NCBI GenBank assembly: GCA_041583135.1
Contig: JBFHGJ010000164.1
Coordinates: 1 to 9,490, forward strand
Reading direction: 5' to 3'
Source: JABSOG01 sp041583135
GTDB lineage: Bacteria; Pseudomonadota; Gammaproteobacteria; Enterobacterales; Alteromonadaceae
Length of the DNA: 9,490 nt
Shown: in pieces, positions 5,829 through 9,490 of the stretch
Layout: the number at the start of each line of letters is the position of its first letter
How positions within the stretch are numbered: position 1 is the first letter of the stretch
Program-made: the position numbers and the translations under genes
The notes under the pieces: model-generated
What the model saw: the letters and a program-made list of their open reading frames with translations, nothing else
Database searches by the model: none
Told to the model about the DNA's origin: nothing

Positions 5829-8714
5829 TTGAAATTCGTAAGTATTCGTCAAAAACTCATATCCAGAGTTAGCCTCATATTCATTATCAGTTTTGCCGTC
5901 GTGCTGTCTATCGTAGCTTACATCAGCTCGACACAATCGGCCAAAACGCTGAAAAAGTCGGAGGAAAGTGTCCGTTCGACCTTGGTGGATAAAGGCCGAT
6001 TGTTAGTCAAAAACAACAGTCGCGCCCTGATGGGCATGGTGGACGACAACGCCTTTACTGCCGTTCAGGAGTTGGTTTCTAGCACTGTTAAGTCAGATAT
6101 CGACATGATCTACGGCATCTTTATGGATGGTGACTTCAGACCTTGGGTCCACGCCAATCCTGAAAATGAAGAAGGTACTGTAGAGGGCAGCGAGGTGCTG
6201 GAGGATGAAACCAGCCAATGGGCCGGCGCGTTGGAAGAAGCCGGTAGTAAGATTGTGACGGTAAACGGTGTTGAGGTGTATGAGTTTGCCGCGCCGATTA
6301 TCCTTGATGAAGAAATTCTTGGTGTCTTGCGTTACGGCTTTTCAACCGAACGTATGAGACAGTTGCTTGCCGAAGAAGCTGAATCGTCCAAAGAAACGCT
6401 TTACAAAACCATGGGGATTTTGCTCGGGGTAGGTATTTTAGCCATTTTGGTTGGCTTTAATTCGACCCGTGTCGTCGCCATGCGCATTACCGAACCACTG
6501 AACGATTTGACCAGTGCGGCGGAAACGATAGCCTCTGGTGACTATAGTAAAGAAGTGTCGGTTACCAGTAATGATGAAATCGGCATTTTGGCCAATAACT
6601 TCGAAACCATGCGGGCCACCATCAACAAAAAGATGAGTGACCTTGCGACACTTAATGGTATCGGTGAGGTGTTGGCGGTTTTGCTAGACCAAAACAAAGC
6701 CCTCGAAGAAGTGCTCAAAACCATGCACAGCCACTGCGGCGTTAACCAAGGCTCGGTGTTCTTAATGAATAGCAACAACGAGCTGGAAGTGAAAGGTTTC
6801 TACCCACCTAAAAAAATCAATGCCGATGCCACGCCGGTTAAATTTACCATGGGCGAGGGCGTGTTAGGCAAGGCGGCACAAAGCAAAGAAATTCAGTTTG
6901 TTGCCGACACCTCTAAAGATCCGGACTTTGTCGATGCCAAAGGCGATACGCCACCAATGGCACTGTTGTGTATTCCGTTACTGGATAAAGACATGCTGAT
7001 CGGTGTGATGAACTTCAATGGTAAGGTCGGTGAGGTTACCTTTGAAGATTCTGACTTTGAGTTTGCTTCTTCTGTGGCGCGCTTGTTGGTGATCACCATC
7101 AAGAACATTCGTATGCGCGAAGTGATTGAAGAACAAAATCGCACCTTGGAGCACAAGGTTGAAGAGCGTACCGCTGCGTTACAAGAGAAAACCAACGATA
7201 TCTTAAACATGATGCAGAACATGCACCAAGGTTTGTTCACCATCATGGAAGGCGGCATCATTCACCATGAGTATGCGGCGTTCTTAGAGGCCATTTTAGA
7301 AACCGATAAAATTGCCAATCGCAACTTTATGGACTTGCTCTTTAGCAACTCCAACTTAGGTTCAGATAGGCTGGATCAGGTATCGACTGCGGTTGAAGCC
7401 TTGCTTGGCTCTGATGAAATGATGTTCGATTTCAATTCTCACTTGTTGGCGACCGAGATCATCATCAGTCTTGACGATGACAGAACCAAAATTTTGGAAC
7501 TCGATTGGGATCCCATCATTTTAGATGGTGAAATCGATAAGATCATGGTCACCGTGCGTGACGTGACGGCCCTTAAAGAATTGCAGGCCGCAGCTGCCGA
7601 ACAGGCCAGAGAGCTTGAGATCATCGGTCACATCTTGGCCATCGACCCGGCCAAGTTTAACGAATTTATCACCTCATCTTTCAAATTTATTGAAGAGTGT
7701 CGTCATCTGATTAATACCACGGAAGAAAAAGATCTCGACGTGGTAGCGACCTTGTTCAGAAACATGCATACCGTCAAAGGTAATGCCCGTACTTTCGGCT
7801 TTACATATGTCACCAACTCGGTGCATAACGTTGAGAATACTTACGATGAACTACGTAAGATTGAAGACAAGCCGTGGGATCAAAAAGCCATGCTATATGA
7901 GCTGAAACTGGCCGAGACCGATGTACAGCGATATCTCAATGTTGCTCGTGAAAAGCTTGGTCGTGGTGAAGAAGCTGAAAGTGGCGGTACCTCTATCGAT
8001 ACGGCTAAACTCAACAGCTTGCTCGAGAGTATTCAGGCGCTGGATATGTCGGCGGTATCGGATGAAGCCAAAGGGGTATTTAAAGAAGCCTATAAGACGT
8101 TAGTCGCTTTTGATGCCAAGCCGATTGAAGATGCCATTGCGCCGGTACTTGAGTCGGCCGCGTCATTGTCGCAAGAGCTCAACAAACCTACGCCTAAGAT
8201 GGAAATGAACTCTGGTGGTATTTTCATCAAGAATTCAGCCCACAACATGCTCAACAACATCTTTATGCATGTCTTTAGAAATGCCATCGACCATGGTATC
8301 GAAGCCCCTGAAGCCCGCAGCGAAGCGGGTAAGCCGGAGCAAGGTTCGATTAGCCTTGATACGGTAAAAGGTGACAATTGCGTCGAGTTTGTGATTAAAG
8401 ACGATGGCAAGGGTCTTGCCATTGGTAAGCTCTATGAAAAAGCGGTCAAAGAAGGCGTGTTCAATGAAGGCGAGCGGCCCCCGGCTGCTGAGATAGCTAA
8501 GCTGATCTTTGGTTCGGGATTCTCAACCGCCGAGCAAATTACCGAAGTTTCTGGCCGTGGTGTCGGTATGGACGCGGTGAAACAGTTCCTCGAAGATGAG
8601 GGTGGTAGTATCGATGTTGCCCTTGACGCTGGTGATGAATCAGCGGATTTCAGAACCTTTGCGACTAAGATAAAGCTGCCAGCGCAGTTTTATATCGACT
8701 CGCCTAACTTCTAA
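5829..8714 (+). CDS. Transmembrane CheA-type sensor histidine kinase (Cache-HAMP-GAF-PAS-HPt-HATPase)
   Basis: A 961-residue inner-membrane kinase starting at TTG, with GGGAG at 5817-5821 seven bases upstream; no in-frame ATG lies nearby. Spans are at about 14-33 and 195-210. The loop between them is a single-Cache-like periplasmic sensor ending GVEVYEFAAPIILDEEILGV. HAMP follows at 216-266 (RITEPLNDL), then GAF at 270-425, a short coiled coil at 425-458 and a PAS-like domain at 460-580. The catalytic part is CheA-like. An HPt domain at about 600-705 has phosphoacceptor His647 in MHTVKGNARTFGF, as in CheA P1. The ATPase at about 800-945 has an N box (HVFRNAIDHGIE, Asn818), a G1 box (DDGKGL, 858-863) and GFSTAEQITEVSGRGVGMD (897-915). 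A helical stretch at 725-785 sits where CheA has P3. There is no HisKA domain and no CheW-like P5 domain. The likely phosphate acceptor is the CheY-like protein at 2589-2957. Ligand unknown. Confidence 0.92.
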   Translation: MKFVSIRQKLISRVSLIFIISFAVVLSIVAYISSTQSAKTLKKSEESVRSTLVDKGRLLVKNNSRALMGMVDDNAFTAVQELVSSTVKSDIDMIYGIFMDGDFRPWVHANPENEEGTVEGSEVLEDETSQWAGALEEAGSKIVTVNGVEVYEFAAPIILDEEILGVLRYGFSTERMRQLLAEEAESSKETLYKTMGILLGVGILAILVGFNSTRVVAMRITEPLNDLTSAAETIASGDYSKEVSVTSNDEIGILANNFETMRATINKKMSDLATLNGIGEVLAVLLDQNKALEEVLKTMHSHCGVNQGSVFLMNSNNELEVKGFYPPKKINADATPVKFTMGEGVLGKAAQSKEIQFVADTSKDPDFVDAKGDTPPMALLCIPLLDKDMLIGVMNFNGKVGEVTFEDSDFEFASSVARLLVITIKNIRMREVIEEQNRTLEHKVEERTAALQEKTNDILNMMQNMHQGLFTIMEGGIIHHEYAAFLEAILETDKIANRNFMDLLFSNSNLGSDRLDQVSTAVEALLGSDEMMFDFNSHLLATEIIISLDDDRTKILELDWDPIILDGEIDKIMVTVRDVTALKELQAAAAEQARELEIIGHILAIDPAKFNEFITSSFKFIEECRHLINTTEEKDLDVVATLFRNMHTVKGNARTFGFTYVTNSVHNVENTYDELRKIEDKPWDQKAMLYELKLAETDVQRYLNVAREKLGRGEEAESGGTSIDTAKLNSLLESIQALDMSAVSDEAKGVFKEAYKTLVAFDAKPIEDAIAPVLESAASLSQELNKPTPKMEMNSGGIFIKNSAHNMLNNIFMHVFRNAIDHGIEAPEARSEAGKPEQGSISLDTVKGDNCVEFVIKDDGKGLAIGKLYEKAVKEGVFNEGERPPAAEIAKLIFGSGFSTAEQITEVSGRGVGMDAVKQFLEDEGGSIDVALDAGDESADFRTFATKIKLPAQFYIDSPNF

Positions 8715-8718
8715 ATGT

Positions 8719-8770
8719 CAGCAATGCAGTGCCCACCTTAAAGGCAATCTTTAGGGTGGGTAAATTGCTG
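8719..8770 (+). terminator. Two-tier hairpin after the kinase gene, possible terminator
   Basis: Five bases after the kinase stop, a 7-bp outer stem (CAGCAAT 8719-8725 with ATTGCTG 8764-8770) encloses a 12-bp inner stem. The inner stem pairs CCCACCTTAAAG (8732-8743) with CTTTAGGGTGGG (8749-8760) around a GCAAT loop, fully paired as plus-strand RNA with one U-G wobble. The position and strength suggest transcript termination or 3'-end protection. The run of T expected of an intrinsic terminator is missing. Confidence 0.5.
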
Positions 8771-8818
8771 CGCTGCTTCTCCATATTGACCAAACACCTC
8801 CGACCAGTTAACACCTCC

Positions 8819-8848
8819 CTTGAAAGCGACCAACATGACGTTATATCT
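8819..8848 (+). promoter_or_regulatory. Candidate heat-shock promoter of ibpA
   Basis: CTTGAAA at 8819-8825 is an exact match to the -35 element recognised by sigma-32. The -10 region (GACGTTATATC, 8837-8847) fits the CCCCATnT consensus poorly and could equally serve sigma-70 (TTGAAA with TTATAT or TATATC at 15-16 bases). A start near 8855 would give a leader of about 80 bases, a suitable length for the thermometer in front of ibpA. Confidence 0.4.
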
Positions 8849-8910
8849 ATTGGTGTCGAAGGTTTGTCTAAACTAGAGGATCTTTGACGTACTTTTGACT
8901 TTGTTTTGTA

Positions 8911-8928
8911 TTGCTTCATTTGGAGGAT
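8911..8928 (+). ncRNA. ROSE-type RNA thermometer hairpin in the ibpA leader
   Basis: UUGCUUC (8911-8917), a loop AUUU and GGAGGAU (8922-8928) fold so that the ribosome binding site GGAGG is masked. The pairing order is U-U, U-A, G-G, C-G, U-A, U-G, C-G, which reproduces the conserved 3' hairpin of ROSE elements, including the non-canonical G-G pair within the UUGCU motif. Such hairpins open on warming and allow translation of small heat-shock genes; enterobacterial ibpA has one. The upstream hairpins of a full ROSE element were not resolved. Confidence 0.65.
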
Positions 8929-8933
8929 ATTTG

Positions 8934-9416
8934 ATGAAATCAATCGATCTTACCCCGTTATATCGCAGCACCATTGGTTTTGACCGCGTTGCCTCGTTGC
9001 TCGATAATGCCATGCGCACAGAGCCTAGTGGCTATCCGCCCTACAACATAGAAATGTTCGATGAGAACCGTTACGGCATTACTCTGGCGGTGGCTGGTTT
9101 TGAACGTGATGAGTTGACCCTACAAGTTGAGAACAATGTATTGCGTGTCAAAGGTCAAAAAGCCGAGCAGGGTGAACGCCAATATTTACACCAAGGTATT
9201 GCCGATAAGGCGTTTGAGTGCAGGTTCAATCTGGCCGACTATGTTGAGGTGACCGATGCCGATTTAGACAACGGTCTATTGACCATCACTTTGGTCAAAG
9301 AAGTGCCCGAGGCGATGAAACCTCGAACCATTGCCATAAACGGCAGTTCGTCTGCTCTTGAGGACAAATCGGCGAGTGGCCAAAACAAGCGGGTGGAAGC
9401 GACAAAAGCCGCTTAA
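8934..9416 (+). CDS. ibpA: Small heat-shock protein, IbpA/Hsp20 family
   Basis: A 160-residue cytoplasmic holdase chaperone that binds unfolding proteins, keeps them competent for refolding by DnaK/ClpB and associates with inclusion bodies. The start at 8934 has GGAGG seven bases upstream and the family N-terminus (MKSIDLTPLYRSTIGFDRV, compare IbpA MRNFDLSPLYRSAIGFDRL). A longer frame opening at 8895 would put the ribosome site inside the gene. The alpha-crystallin domain spans about 36-124: YPPYNIEMFDENRY, LAVAGFERDEL, then the LDNGLLTITL strand at 111-120. The oligomerisation I-x-I motif is Ile133-Ala-Ile135. The tail after it (about 25 residues, Ser/Lys/Ala-rich) is longer than in E. coli IbpA. 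Control is probably by heat shock at both promoter and RNA-thermometer level. It appears to be a separate unit from the kinase. Confidence 0.95.
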   Translation: MKSIDLTPLYRSTIGFDRVASLLDNAMRTEPSGYPPYNIEMFDENRYGITLAVAGFERDELTLQVENNVLRVKGQKAEQGERQYLHQGIADKAFECRFNLADYVEVTDADLDNGLLTITLVKEVPEAMKPRTIAINGSSSALEDKSASGQNKRVEATKAA

Positions 9417-9433
9417 CAGCCCCGAGTCGGCGT

Positions 9434-9477
9434 TAGCTAGTGCCTGTCCAAAAACTCACTTAGCCGGGCACTAGCTA
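9434..9477. repeat. 11-bp inverted repeat downstream of ibpA
   Basis: TAGCTAGTGCC (9434-9444) is the exact reverse complement of GGCACTAGCTA (9467-9477), with a 22-base interior that adds two more possible pairs. It lies 18 bases past the ibpA stop. It may be the ibpA terminator, but it lacks a T-run and could also be part of a dispersed repeat continuing past the window edge. Confidence 0.45.
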
Positions 9478-9490
9478 TGCGATACATGGA

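Noticed and set aside
8793..8818. Direct repeat AACACCTCC at 8793-8801 and 8810-8818
   Set aside because: Only two 9-base copies 17 bp apart just before the heat-shock -35; too little to call an operator or an array.
8704..8943. 79-codon minus-strand frame between the kinase and ibpA
   Set aside because: It runs through the hairpin and the ibpA promoter and leader, shows no family features, and has no good ribosome site.

Overview
The window looks like chromosomal DNA of a gammaproteobacterium. It has moderate GC, an IbpA-type small heat-shock gene very close to the enterobacterial form, a TorT-family periplasmic protein and E. coli-like CheY residue spacing. An Alteromonadales- or Vibrio-like marine lineage is my guess, but nothing here fixes the genus.

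Layout. Positions 1-5381 are a run of seven same-direction genes on the minus strand, transcribed from right to left. In order of transcription they are: a single-pass mini methyl-accepting protein (5381-4635), a CheX-type phosphatase (4604-4041), a degenerate receiver fused to a CheX domain (4013-3039), a stand-alone CheY-like receiver (2957-2589), a small periplasmic binding protein (2561-1866), an ABC_sub_bind-family periplasmic protein (1881-838) and a TorT-like periplasmic protein that runs off the left edge (721-1). Most gaps are 27-30 bp or overlaps. An 81-bp gap precedes the cheY-like gene, and a 116-bp gap containing a strong RNA hairpin precedes the TorT-like gene. A 447-bp divergent control region (5382-5828) separates this run from a large plus-strand transmembrane kinase (5829-8714). 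That region holds candidate promoters, a palindrome and a possible broken small gene. The right end is a separate unit: a hairpin behind the kinase, then ibpA (8934-9416) with a heat-shock-like -35 box and a ROSE-type RNA thermometer over its ribosome binding site, then an inverted repeat at the edge.

How the genes may work together (inference). The kinase has a periplasmic Cache-like sensor, HAMP, GAF and PAS-like modules. These drive a CheA-type phosphotransfer domain (His647) and a CheA-type ATPase, but there is no CheW-binding P5 domain. The obvious acceptor is the CheY-like protein next door. The two CheX-type proteins, which end in the same nine residues, would remove the phosphate. Three exported binding proteins from different families have no permease or ATPase beside them, so they may present ligands to the sensor in the way TorT does for TorS, rather than feed a transporter. 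The mini-MCP keeps the CheA/CheW-contacting hairpin tip and could link the module to a chemosensory array. The output target is not visible: no DNA-binding, cyclic-di-GMP or flagellar gene lies in the window.
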